Assembly (NCBI GenBank): GCA_012931725.1
Contig: CM022946.1
Coordinates: forward strand, 50,938,626 to 51,002,625
Reading direction: 5' to 3'
DNA from: Litsea cubeba
Lineage: Eukaryota; Streptophyta; Magnoliopsida; Laurales; Lauraceae
Length of the DNA: 64,000 nucleotides
Part shown: piece by piece, positions 1 to 11,069 of the stretch
How the letters are laid out: each line of letters begins with the position of its first letter
How positions within the stretch are numbered: position 1 is the stretch's first letter
Made by a program: the position numbers and the translations under genes
Notes under the pieces: generated by a model
What the model saw: the letters and a program-made list of their open reading frames with translations, nothing else
Databases searched by the model: none
What the model was told of the DNA's origin: nothing

Positions 1-844
1 TACATGAATTTAACTCTAGATAAATTGTATGTGGGCCATGGTGTGCATTATCATGAGGGACGTCCATAATGGGATTTCCATGGGTAAGGTTTCCAATTTT
101 GAGTAGGTCTCTCTACTTGGAAGGTTGGACTCCTCTTTGGATTAGTATTCCTATGAGAAAGTTTCCTTATTGGATTAGGAACTTAAAATTAGTAAGTGTT
201 CTACAACTAGGATTACTAATTGCATGGAAAGTTCCTTTTAGTTTCCTTTTCTAATTGGAGTGTTTTTTAAAGGAAATAAGTCTTTCCTTTTAGGACATCC
301 ATGAGAATTAGGAGAAATAAACTTTTAGGAAAGGTTTCCTCAAAGTTTCTATAAAAGAAACACAAACCCCTTTTGGACGTCCAACACTTTGTGAGCACAA
401 GGAGAGTCCCACACGTCCAGCCTTTGGAGGTTTTCTTCTTCATTGAAGAAGGCTTAAGGTCTGAGATTTTTCCTTGGAGAAATAGTTCTCAACTCCTAGA
501 TTAAGATCCCACCATCTTAGCCAATCAGATTTGGAAGTGAGATAGAGGAGAAGATCAAAGGCAATACTAGTGCAGAAAATTCCAGCAACTTGTTTGCTAA
601 TTGCAAGTCTGAGTTCGGGCCTTTGAATCTATTTTTTCAGAGATTTGAAGTCTACAAATCTTCGAGGTAATAGTCTTCTTCATTCTCCTTTAATTATACA
701 CTTGTTGGTCATGAATTCATGGAGTTCTCATGCGATCTATATGGCTGATTTATGCTGCCCAAATCAGATTTTTAAAATCTGTCATGTTACAAATTAGCCA
801 TGAATCTCTTCCGCTAATTCAGATCTGAATCGCAGTTTCTTTCA
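1..844 (+). repeat. 5' LTR of copia A (3' part only)
   Basis: This is nearly identical to 9,696-10,539 and ends in CA at 844, just before the primer binding site. The first 1,152 bases or so of this LTR lie upstream of the window, judging from the 1,996-bp 3' LTR. Small open frames here, such as 69-254, recur in the other LTR copies and are not genes. Confidence 0.95.
350..357 (+). promoter_or_regulatory. TATA box in the 5' LTR of copia A
   Basis: TATAAAAG lies about 490 bp before the LTR end, inside a CTATAAAAGAAAC context. The identical box is at 10,045-10,052 in the 3' LTR. The position fits an LTR promoter, with transcription starting some 30 bp downstream. Transcripts from this copy would enter the antisense solo LTR at 1,374. 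Confidence 0.6.
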
Positions 845-845
845 G

Positions 846-858
846 TGGTATCAGAGCC
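846..858 (+). other. Primer binding site of copia A (tRNA-iMet type)
   Basis: TGGTATCAGAGCC follows the LTR terminus after one base. It is the usual plant Ty1/copia minus-strand primer site, complementary to the 3' end of initiator methionine tRNA. It fixes the 5' LTR end at 844. Confidence 0.92.
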
Positions 859-1373
859 ACTCCATGTGAAATCATGATCCCATGTTATGTATAATTAATC
901 CTAGATTGATTATGGGTATGGTGGCACCCTATTAAAGTTATGTTGTGATGCATGTTGTGTGCAAGTTTCATTAACATTGCTGGAATTTATTTTCCAGATT
1001 TGTTTAATGATGCACATAGTGAGTTTGCATGCACTAACCTCTTTGTTTGCAGCCATGTATTGCATCCTTGATGGTTCGCATGATTGTTATGTGGATTTGG
1101 ATGTTTTTTCATTAGTTGGAAAGTGTACGATTGCGCGTTTAGCAATCATAGGAAGTTGTAATTCTTTCTTTACTTTTATTCCAACTAGTCTTGATGTAAG
1201 CTTTCCTGAAAAGCATAGGTATCTCCAATGTAATTCGGGTTTTTGTTTTTTATGGGTTTGCTTGTATAAATTTAATTTATTGGAACAAGCAAGAAGAAGA
1301 AAGTTTCAAGAAAGGTTGCAAGTAACCGGACTCCTTAGTGGTGGAGGAAACAAGACTTCTTGGTGAAAGATGA

Positions 1374-3369
1374 TGAAAGAAACTGCGATTCAGATCTGAA
1401 TAAGCGGAAGAGATTCATGGCTAATTTGTAACATGACATATTTTAAAAATCTGATTTGGCCAGCATAAATCAGCCATATAGATCGCATGAGAACTCCATG
1501 AATTCATGACCAACAAGTGTATAATTAAAGGAGAATGAAGAAGACTAATACCTCGAAGATTTGTAGACTTCAAATCTCTGAAAAAATAGATCCAAAGGCC
1601 CGAACTCAGACTTGCAATTAGCAAACAAGTTGCTGGAATTTTCTGCACTAGTATTGCCTTTGATCTTCTCCTCTATCTCACTTCCAAATCTGATTGGCTA
1701 AGATGGTGGGATCTTAATCTAGGAATCAACAAGTATTTCTCCAAGGAAAAATCTCAGACCTTAAGCTCTCAACTATCAAGAAGAGAACCTCCAAAGGGCT
1801 GGACGTGTGGAAGCACTCTTGCACACTTTCTTGTTATGGACGTCCAAGGGGTATGTAGTTTCTTTTATAGAAACTTTGAGGAAAACTTTCCCATAAAGTT
1901 TATCTCTCCTAATTCTCATTGATGTCCAAAAAGGAAAGACTTATTTCCTTTAAGAAACACTCTAATTAGAAAAGGAAACCAAAAGGAACTTTCCATACAA
2001 TTAGTAATCCTAGTTGTAGAAAACTTACTAATTTTAAGTTCCTAATCCAAAAAGGAAACTATCTCATAGGAATACTAATCCAAAGAGGAGTCCAACTTTC
2101 CAAGTAGAGAGTCCTACTCAAAGTTGGAAACCTTACCCATGGAAATCCTATTATGGACGTCCCACATATTGATGCACACCATGGCCCACATACAATTTAT
2201 CTAGAGTTAAATTCATGTATGCCATCAAAGGCCTATTTGAATTTAAACTCAAAATTATTTTTCCACTAAAATAATTCATCCAAATGTTATCTAAACATTA
2301 TAGGAAACCATGCCAATATTGGAAAGTGACTAGAGAAGGGACCAAAAGACATATTTGCCATTGGCTCCCAAAATGACCAAAATGTCCATGCTAAACCCAT
2401 AGCAACATTAAGACCATTTTAACCTTAACTCATTCCACTCAAGAATTATGGTTGAACTCCAAGGACAAATATATAATATAATAAGCTCGTCATAAAATGA
2501 CGGTTGTCTTCGACCTACTAAGTGTAATGACCTGAATGCCCCTCTATGTAACATCCATAATCGAGTCAGGTTATCACATGTACTATCAACCTTCCCGATT
2601 ACATCTAAACCTTAGAACTTCATATCCTTAACATAATCATCATACGAATATCATTCTCTTGATCCAGGGAGCGACCCACAAGTTCAATATCCATATGGAA
2701 CATCCATATACTAAGATCTTAGATTTTGATGATTAATCGGATAATTCTAAGGGGACGATTATTCCATCATCAGATGGCATAGATTCTATATTGCATCTGC
2801 ACGTCCCAACTGATCAAGTCCGAGTACCCAAAACACAGAGCTGTTGACCCATGAAAAGAATCTCACCCATAGTGAATTAAAACACAAGAACTTGACTTCG
2901 TCAGTTCATCCACAAATGCTCAAGATTAAGAGCACCGGTCACTCAGTAGCATGAGGTGACTTGATCTCTTTCTGTGATAGTACTATTTTGGAGATCACAC
3001 CTGCCATGGTCCTGTTCAATGCATTGCATATGCACTAATGAGATGAATTCGGGAAAGCCCTCCCATGACTTAGGTAAGTCACCCTGAATACAGGAGAGTC
3101 TCTCATTATAACTTATACCAAGATGAAGTGCCCAGCTCCATCTTTCAGTTATGAACAAATATGATGTTTCCAGTGTCCATGAATTAGACCTATCTGTGTG
3201 TAGACATTACACACCTAATTCATTTACTAGAAACAATGGGCCTTACACAACCATACATATATACATGTTTAAGCATAAAAGAGTCTTTCCATTAAATAAC
3301 CAGTAAATATCCAGTAACAAAAGATGAGAGTGCAGCTAGTAGGCTTTAGGGCATACACCAATCCCAACA
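1374..3369 (-). mobile_element. Solo LTR of the copia A family, antisense, inside copia A
   Basis: The reverse complement of this 1,996-bp block matches the 3' LTR 8,544-10,539 end to end: it starts TGAAAGAAACTGCG and ends CCAATCCCAACA. It is flanked on both sides by GATGA (1,369-1,373 and 3,370-3,374), a perfect 5-bp target site duplication. This is therefore a separate insertion reduced to one LTR by recombination, not a rearrangement of A. Together with the 5' LTR it forms a long inverted repeat separated by about 530 bp. Confidence 0.95.
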
Positions 3370-3979
3370 GATGAGACCTATTCTTGATGTCCTAGTTCGA
3401 TAAGGATTACAAGTCCGAAGAGCAAGGAGCCATCAAGGATTGCATACTTTTATTTGCTTTTATATATGGAATGCATGGATGAGTGCTTTATATAATTGCT
3501 ATAATTGTCACCTAGAAACATGGCCACCATTAGGTTCTAAAATTGGCATCTTTATTGTATTAGATTGTTTTTAGTTTGGCAAATTATTTTAAACGGAACT
3601 TAGACTAGCACCTTCTATTTGTCTAAGGTTTAAAATTGGATAGGGTTTAGTTTATCTTGGTACCCTTGTTTCCAAAGAAGGCTAAACTAAAATCTAATTA
3701 GATGCTACCTATGGGTTTTCATAACCCAAGATAGGTTTTCGACTCTTTGAAGGGATTTGCTCAAATGTTTTAAAGCAAAGGTTATTTAATTTTAAGATGA
3801 CTTAAGTCATAAATTTAATTAACCAAGTTTGCTAGATTTAAAAAGAGCTTTTTAGTAAAACAATGTAAAGGTTAAAAAGTATAAACCCTAGTGATAAATA
3901 ATCAAGTGGGAGAGGGGTTTTAGGAAAGAGCCCACGGCCTTCCATTTTCGGTTCATGCTATCTCATTAAAGTGTTAGTT

Positions 3980-4440
3980 GGAACGGCCATCCCTTCGGTG
4001 GAGTTCTTTACTAAAGACCGCTTTGATGGGTTAATGGGTGAACTAATGTGAATATTCGTAATGAGGTGTTAGTAGGAGCGGCCATCCCTTCGGTGGAGTT
4101 CTTTGCTAAAGATTACTTCTATAGAATGTCAATGAAGTGTTATTGGGAGCGGCCATCCCTTCGGTGGAGCTCTTTACTAAAGGTCACTTCTAGAAAGGAT
4201 AAAAGTCTCTTCCCTTCGGAGGACTTAATCAGAGACATTCTGGGAAATTTCATAAGAGATGGTTATACACTTGACATAAGACGGTAATGACCTCTCCTTA
4301 GGAGTTAAAGGGTTATTTGTCATATGAGGCCAAACCAATCAGTGATTGGACTACCACTGGATATGTGTCCAGATAGTGATAATCCAAATAAGTCTGCCTT
4401 AATTCAACGTGACTGTAGGCTCGGCCATCCCTTCGATGGA
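3980..4440 (+). repeat. Repeated motif array in the copia A leader
   Basis: Near-identical copies of CGGCCATCCCTTCGGTGGAG lie at about 3,984, 4,079 and 4,151, followed by TTCTTTACTAAAG-like tails. A shorter CTTCCCTTCGGAGGACTT lies near 4,208 and a variant CGGCCATCCCTTCGATGGAG near 4,422. Spacings are irregular, so this is a dispersed motif family and not a strict tandem repeat. Confidence 0.7.
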
Positions 4441-4558
4441 GGGTCTATGAGGAGGTTGAAACACTGATACATTATGATTGGGGTTGAATAATGTAAAAAG
4501 TTTTTGTGCTTTGTTTTTCCTTTTCTAACAAGCACCATATGCATATTACATATACTGC

Positions 4559-7500
4559 ATGTCTAATTATAAACCGTTTTATATCCAGAAAGAGATGGGT
4601 AAAGACTCTTTTAGTCCGTTGATGTGCATTCTTCGTGAGAACAAACTGAGTGGCCCTAACTACGTAGATTGGAAAAGAAATCTTGACATAGTACTCACAG
4701 CTGAGGAGTACAAGTATGTCTTGCTGGAAAATTGTCCCGATATTGATGCTAATTCTACTGATGACCAGCGAGAGGCTGAGAGGAAATGGAAGAAAGCGAA
4801 TAGCATGGCTAAATGCTACATGCTCGCTTCCATGTCCAACGTGTTGCAAACACAGCACGAGCATATGAACACAGCCTATGAAATCATGATGTCCTTGTCT
4901 GAGATGTTCGCAGACAAGAGCAGGCCAGCTAGGCAAGCTGCTATGAGGACTATCATGAATGCTAGGATGGCTGGGGGAACACCTGTCAGAGAGCATATGC
5001 TCAAGCTGATGGATTGTTTCAATGAAGCTGAGATTCTAGGGGCTGAGATTGATGCAGGGAGTCAAACTGACATGATTCTCGAAACTCTGCCGGACTCTTT
5101 CAATCAGTTCAAGCTCAATTTCAATATGAGCAAGATGGACAAGACTCTTACTAAGTTAATGAAAGAACTCCAGGCGGCAGAGGCTATCATGAAGCCCAAA
5201 GTCCAAGCTCATTTTTTCCAGTCTTCCTCTAAACTGAACCCGAAAGGGAAGAAGTTCAAGCAGAAGCAGAATAAGGGAAAAGGGCAGAAAAAGGACAATG
5301 CTGGAAATAAGAAGGACAAGGGTACAGATGGAAAGCCCAAAGGGAAATGCTTCAAGTGTGGCCTCAAAGGTCATTGGATGAAAAATTGTCCCAAGTTCCT
5401 GGCCTCAGTTAAGAAAGGTACATCTTTTTCATACTACATTGAAACTTGTCTAGTGGTTGATTCTACTGACTATGGATAGTAGACTCAGGAGCCACTAATC
5501 ATATCTGCAATTCATTGCAGGGGTTTCAGATAATGCAGAGAATTGAGAAAGGAGAGTTTGCCTTTAGAGTCGGAACTGGAGCTAAAGTTTGGGCAGTTGC
5601 AGGAGGAGTTGTTACCTTACATTTTCCATGTAATAGGATATTAGTTTTAAATAATGTTTTCTATGTTCTGGACATGAGGAAGAATTTAATTTCAGTTTCC
5701 AGATTAATTGAATTTAATTATTCAGTTTCTTTCCATTCTGGTATTGATATCAGTAGAGATGGAAATATTATATGTTCCGGTAGAATACATGACAACTTAT
5801 TTTATATATATCCTATTGCTCCCACACTGCATAATGTACAACAAGAAAACTCAACTTCCCTTAAGAGAAAGGTATCTTCAATCAATGACACAAATCTTTG
5901 GCACTTACATTTGGGTCACATTAACCTAAAACGGATTCAGAGGTTGGTAGAAGATGGGCCTTTAAGCTCATTAGATTTCGAACCTTTTCCTCAGTGCGAA
6001 TCTTGTCTCAAGGGAAAGATGACCAAACGGTCATTCTCTGGAAAGGGACTAAGGTGAAAGGAGTTGTTAGAATTGATTCACACTGATGTGTGTGGTCCTA
6101 TGAACAAACCGGCTCAAGGAGGGTATGAGTATTACATCACCTTCACCGATGATTACTCTAGATATGGATATGTATACCTAATGCGACGCAAGTCTGAGGC
6201 GTTTGATAAGTTCAAACAATTCAAGGCTGAGGCGGAGCTACAACTAGGAAAACATATCAAAGCCCTTTGATTTGATCGAGGTGGCGAGTACCTCCTGGGT
6301 GAGTTTAAGGAGTACCTCACACAACATGGGATTGTGTCTCAGTTGTCTGCACCGGGTACACCCCAGCAAAATGGTGTAACGGAGAGAAGAAACCGTACCC
6401 TTCTTGATATGGTAAGGTCCATGATGAGTCATGCAACCCTACCTATATCTTTTTGGGGATATGCCCTAGAAGCAGTAGCATACATTTTAAATCTCGTGCC
6501 TTCTAAATCAGTACCTAGGACACCCCAAGAAATGTGGACAAGTCGAAAACCTAGTTTAAGACATATTCACATTTGGGGTTGTCCAGCCTATGTACTGAAT
6601 GATAAAGCTACCAAGCTGGAACCCAGATCGGAAATGTGCTACTTCATTGGGTATCCTAAGGGAACGATAGGTGGCATCTTTTATCATCCAAAGGAGCAAA
6701 AAGTGCTCATCAGCACTCATGCTAGGTACTTGGAGGATGATTGTATGATGCACCAAGAGCTTAGTTGTAAAGAAACCCTTGAGGAGATTCTTCCGGGATC
6801 TCCTATAACATCTGTACCAGATCTTGAGACAGTAGATGAATAAGATATTCCTTTAAACACTCCGGAGCCTCATCGTAGTGGGAGAATTTCTAGACAGCCA
6901 GAAAGATATCTAGGAGTGTCTTTTAAGACAGACTCTGAAGATCTGGTTGAGGATCCTACTAGTTATGATGAAGCAGTAACGGATATAGATGCTGACATGT
7001 GGCAGCAAGCGATGAAATCTGAAATGGATTCTTTGTATTCCAATCAAGTCTGGGAACTTGTAGATGCACCTGAAGGGATTAAACCCATAGGGTGCAAGTG
7101 GATCTACAAGAGAAAGAGATGAGTGGATGGGAAGGTGGAAACCTTCAAAGCAAGACTGGTGGCGAAAGGATATACTCAGAAAGAGGGTATCGATTATGAG
7201 GAAACCTTTTCACCAGTGGCTATGCTTAAGTCCATAAGGATTCTCTTGGCCATCGCATGTCATTATGACTATGAGATATGGCAGATGGATGTCAAGACAG
7301 CTTTTCTTAATGGAAGTCTTGACGAATGCATCTATATGATGCAACCAGAGGGCTTCATTGCTAGTGGCCAAGATAACATGGTTTGTAAACTTAAGAAGTC
7401 CATTTATGGACTTAAGCAAGCATCTAGAGCATGGAACATCAAGTTTAATCAGGCAGTCAAATCTTTTGGGTTTGATCAAAACATTGATGAACCGTGTGTG

Positions 7501-8529
7501 TATAAGAAAGGAAATGGGAAAGCAGTTGCATTTTTGGTTCTATATGTAGATGACATATTACTCATAGGAAATGATGTAGGTTTATTGTCATCCACAAAGG
7601 TTTGGTTATCCTCTCAATTTCAGATGAAGGATTTGGGTGAGGCCAGATATATCTTAGGGATCAAGCTGTTGCGTGATCGCAAGAATAAGATGTTAGTCTT
7701 ATCCCAATCTTCATATATTTAGAAGATATTGGTCAAGTTTAACATGCATGACTCCAAGAAGGGCCTCCTACCTTCTAGACATGGAGTACCACTGTCCCGA
7801 GATCAATGTCCAAAGACATCTGAAGAGATAGAGACCATGAGGAGAGTTCCATATGCATCCGCTGTTGCAAGCCTCATGTATGCTATGTTATGTGCTAGAC
7901 CAGATATTTGCTTTGCCATTGGCATGGTTAGCAGATATCAGTCAAACCCTGGACCTATGCATTGGACAGCTGTTAAGCATATATTCAAGTATCTTCGGAG
8001 AATGAAAGATTATATGCTAACCTTTCGAGCAGATGATCTAACGCCATTGGCGTATACAGACTCTGATTTCTAATCTGATAGTGATGCCAGAAAGTCTACC
8101 TCAGGGTACGTCTTTACTATGAAAGGAGGGGCTATATCATGGAGAAGTGTCAAGCAATCCTGTATAGTTGATTCTACCATGGAAGCAGAGTATGTGGCGG
8201 CATCGGAAGCTACAAAGGAAGCGGTATGGCTCAGAAAATTCCTATTGGAATTGGGAGTTGTTCCTGCAGTGCATAAACCGATTGTCATGTACTGCGATAA
8301 CACTGGTGCTGTAGCACAGTGCAAAGAGCCCAGGAATCACAAGAAAGGAAAGCACATTCAGAGAAAGTACCACTTGATCCGGGAATTCATTCAGGATGGA
8401 GAGATAGTGGTGGAGCATATTGCTTCAGCAAATAACTTAGCTGACCCATTCACTAAGACTCTTACTGAGAAAGTCTTCACTTCTCATGTTGAGTCTATGG
8501 GTGTTAGGTTAGGAAGTAGTGATCTTTAG
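4559..8529 (+). pseudogene. gag-pol polyprotein of copia A, decayed
   Basis: In the complete element this is one polyprotein: capsid, protease, integrase, reverse transcriptase and RNase H. The gag part is 4,559-5,479 with a CCHC knuckle (CFKCGLKGHWMKNC) near residues 264-277. A one-base frameshift near 5,470 separates it from the protease, which starts WIVDSGATNHIC. From there a single frame runs to 8,529, broken by stops at 6,055, 6,268, 6,841, 7,120, 7,720 and 8,071. Integrase motifs are the LWHLHLGH zinc region, HTDVCGPM, DRGGEY and GTPQQNGVTERRNRT. RT motifs are QMDVKTAFLNG, SIYGLKQASRAW and YVDDILLIGND. RNase H ends in STMEAEYVAA, CDNTGA and ADPFTKTL. The breaks make it non-functional. 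Most stops are explicable as C-to-T changes in CGA, CAA or CAG codons. Confidence 0.93.
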
Positions 8530-8532
8530 TGC

Positions 8533-8541
8533 AAGTGGGAG
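8533..8541 (+). other. Polypurine tract of copia A
   Basis: A purine-rich AAGTGGGAG lies between the pol stop and the 3' LTR start TGTTGGG. This is the position of the plus-strand primer. Confidence 0.75.
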
Positions 8542-8543
8542 TT

Positions 8544-10539
8544 TGTTGGGATTGGTGTATGCCCTAAAGCCCACTAGCTGCACTCTCATTCTTTGTTACT
8601 GGATATTTACTGGTTATTTAATGGAATGACTCTTTTATGCATAAACATGTATATATGTATGGTTGTGTAAGGTCCATTGTTTCTAGTAAATGAATTAGGT
8701 GTGTAGTATCTACGCACAGATAGGTCTAATTCATGGACAACTGGAAACATCATATTTGTTCATAACTGAAAGATGGAGCTGGGCACTTCATCTTGGTAGA
8801 AGTTGTAATGAGAGACTCTCCTGTATTCAGGGTGACTTACCTAAGTCAAGGGAGGGCTTTTCCGGATTCATCTCATTAGTGCATATGCAATGCATTGAAC
8901 AGGATCATGGTAGGTGTGATCTCTAAAACAGTACTATCACAGAGAGAGATCAAGTCACCTCATGCTACTGAGTGACCGGTGCTCTTAATCTTGAGCATTT
9001 GTGGATGAACTGACGAAGTCAAGTTCTTGTGCTTTAATTCACTATGGGTGAGATTCTTTTCATGGGTCAACAGCTCTGTGTTTTGGGTACTCGGACTTGA
9101 TCAGTTGGGACGTGCAGATGCAATATAGAATCTATGCCATCTGATGATGGAATAATCGTCCCCTTAGAATTATCCGATTAATCATCAAAATCTAAGATCT
9201 TAGTATATGGATGTTCCATATGGATATTGAACTTGTGGGTCGCTCCCTGGATCAAGAGAATGATATTCTAATGATGATTATGTTAAGGATATGAAGTTCT
9301 AAGGTTTAGATGTAATCGGGAAGGTTGATAATACATATGATAACCTGACTCGATTATGGATGTTACATAGAGGGGCATTCAGGTCATTACACTTAGTAGG
9401 TCGAAGACAACCGTCATTTTTATGACGAGCTTATTATATTATATATTTGTCCTTGGAGTTCAACCATAACTCTTTAGTGGAATGAGTTAAGGTTAAAATG
9501 GTCTTAATGTTGCTATGGGTTTAGCACGGACATTTTGGTCATTTTGGGAGCCAATGGCGAATATGTCTTTTGGTCCCTTTTCTAGTCACTTTCCAAGATT
9601 GGTATGGTTTCCTAAAATGTTTAGATAACATAAGGATGAATTATTTTAGTGGAAAAATAATTTTGAGTTTAAATTCAAATAGGCCTTTGATGGCATACAT
9701 GAATTTAACTCTAGATAAATTGTATGTGGGCCATGGTGTGCATTATCATGAGGGACGTCCATAATGGGATTTCCATGGGTAAGGTTTCCAATTTTGAGTA
9801 GGTCTCTCTACTTGGAAGGTTGGACTCCTCTTTGGATTAGTATTCCTATGAGAAAGTTTCCTTATTGGATTAGGAACTTAAAATTAGTAAGTGTTCTACA
9901 ACTAGGATTACTAATTGCATGGAAAGTTCCTTTTAGTTTTCTTTTCTAATTGGAGTGTTTCTTAAAGGAAATAAGTCTTTCCTTTTAGGACATCCATAAG
10001 AATTAGGAGAGATAAACTTTTAGGAAAGGTTTCCTCAAAGTTTCTATAAAAGAAACCCAAACCCCTTTTGGACGTCCAACACTTTGTGAGCACAAGGAGA
10101 GTCCCACACGTCCAGCCTTTGGAGGTTTTCTTCTTCATTGAAGAAGGCTTAAGGTCTGAGATTTTTCCTTGGAGAAATAGTTCTCAACTCCTAGATTAAG
10201 ATCCCACCATCTTAGCCAATCAGATTTGGAAGTGAGATAGAGGAGAAGATCAAAGGCAATACTAGTGCAGAAAATTCCAGCAACTTGTTTGCTAATTGCA
10301 AGTCTGAGTTCGGGCCTTTGGATCTATTTTTTCAGAGATTTGAAGTCTACAAATCTTCTAGGTAATAGTCTACTTCATTCTCCTTTAATTATACACTTGT
10401 TGGTCATGAATTCATGGAGTTCTCATGCGATCTATATGGCTGATTTATGCTGCCCAAATCAGATTTTTAAAATCTGTCATGTTACAAATTAGCCATGAAT
10501 ATCTTCCGCTAATTCAGATCTGAATCGCAGTTTCTTTCA
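8544..10539 (+). repeat. 3' LTR of copia A (complete)
   Basis: It begins TGTTGGGATTGG and ends TTTCTTTCA, 1,996 bp with TG...CA ends. It matches the visible 5' LTR and, inverted, the solo LTR at 1,374-3,369. The element's TATA box recurs at 10,045-10,052. CAGCC (10,540-10,544) follows and is the likely target duplication within element E's integrase. Confidence 0.95.
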
Positions 10540-10544
10540 CAGCC

Positions 10545-11069
10545 CCCATTGGGCGAAAGGCCACGGGCTGGAGAGAGGGCTCAAGTCCTGCGCCGGCTGA
10601 TGAAGGGAATGGGAGAACTTCTGTCACTTTTCGCACTTCCTGGCGTATAGCTGCGCGTCCTTCTGCATGTATGGCCACCAGTAACCCTGGCTGATAGCTC
10701 GATATGCTAGTGACTGTCCTCCGATATGGCTTCCACAAATCCCTTCGTGAATCTCATACAGAAAATCGTCAACCTTGCTCGAATGAATGCATTGGAGGTA
10801 GGGGCCGGTGAAAGATTTTCTATAGAGCTTGCCTTCGAGAGACAACCATAATCGAGCTGCTTTGAGCCTGATCCGGTGAACCTCATTTTTATCTTCGGGG
10901 AGCTGATCATCCTTGAGGTAGGAAGTGATTGGGTCCATCCAGCTCGAGCCGAGATCAAGGCATAAAATCGGCGGAGATGGATGGAGCTCTAAGCTTGATC
11001 TTGGCAACAACCCGACCTCAACAGTTCTTTTCTTTCCTGCTTCGACAGCGGAGGACAGGTTTGCAAGGG
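10545..11069 (-). pseudogene. Element E: RNase H end and integrase N-terminal half
   Basis: Read on the minus strand from 11,069, the first codons continue directly from E's RNase H at 35,441 (HADAL then ANLSSA). A linker with WMDPITSYLK follows. Next comes the integrase zinc domain, with HxxxHEG-type histidines (EIHEGICGSH) and the CEK cysteine region. A stop codon sits just after CEK near 10,626. The catalytic domain begins WPFAQWG, where copia A interrupts it. The intact enzyme would join element cDNA into the genome; this copy is truncated and has a stop. Confidence 0.85.

Larger units (their letters stand above)
859..4558 (+). other. Leader of copia A, split by the antisense solo LTR
   Basis: The untranslated leader between the primer site and gag is 859-1,373 plus 3,375-4,558 once the solo LTR and one duplication copy are removed. 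I see no credible coding sequence; the open frame at 959-1,366 has no recognisable domain. At 3,980-4,440 the phrase GGCCATCCCTTCGGTGGAG recurs three times, with two degenerate relatives, each followed by CTTTACTAAAG-like sequence. A role in RNA structure or packaging is only a guess. Confidence 0.6.
1..10539 (+). mobile_element. Ty1/copia LTR retrotransposon 'A', 5' end outside the window
   Basis: The window opens inside the 5' LTR. A tRNA-iMet-type primer binding site follows it, then a leader, a decayed gag-pol on the plus strand, a purine tract and a complete 3' LTR of 1,996 bp. The 844 bp of 5' LTR in view pair with 9,696-10,539 without a net indel, and I count 9 substitutions (about 1.1%), so the insertion is recent. 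Domain order (protease, integrase, RT, RNase H) makes it Ty1/copia. The integrase and RT resemble the Tork/Angela group, which I hold with modest confidence. It sits in the integrase of gypsy element E: 10,540-10,544 (CAGCC) is the expected right target duplication, and its partner would lie left of the window. It is interrupted by an antisense solo LTR at 1,374-3,369. Confidence 0.93.

Noticed and set aside
8699..10492. Plus-strand frames in the 3' LTR of copia A, also seen at 69-254, 1,421-1,648 and 2,943-3,158
   Set aside because: They recur only because the LTR sequence recurs; they are broken differently in each copy.
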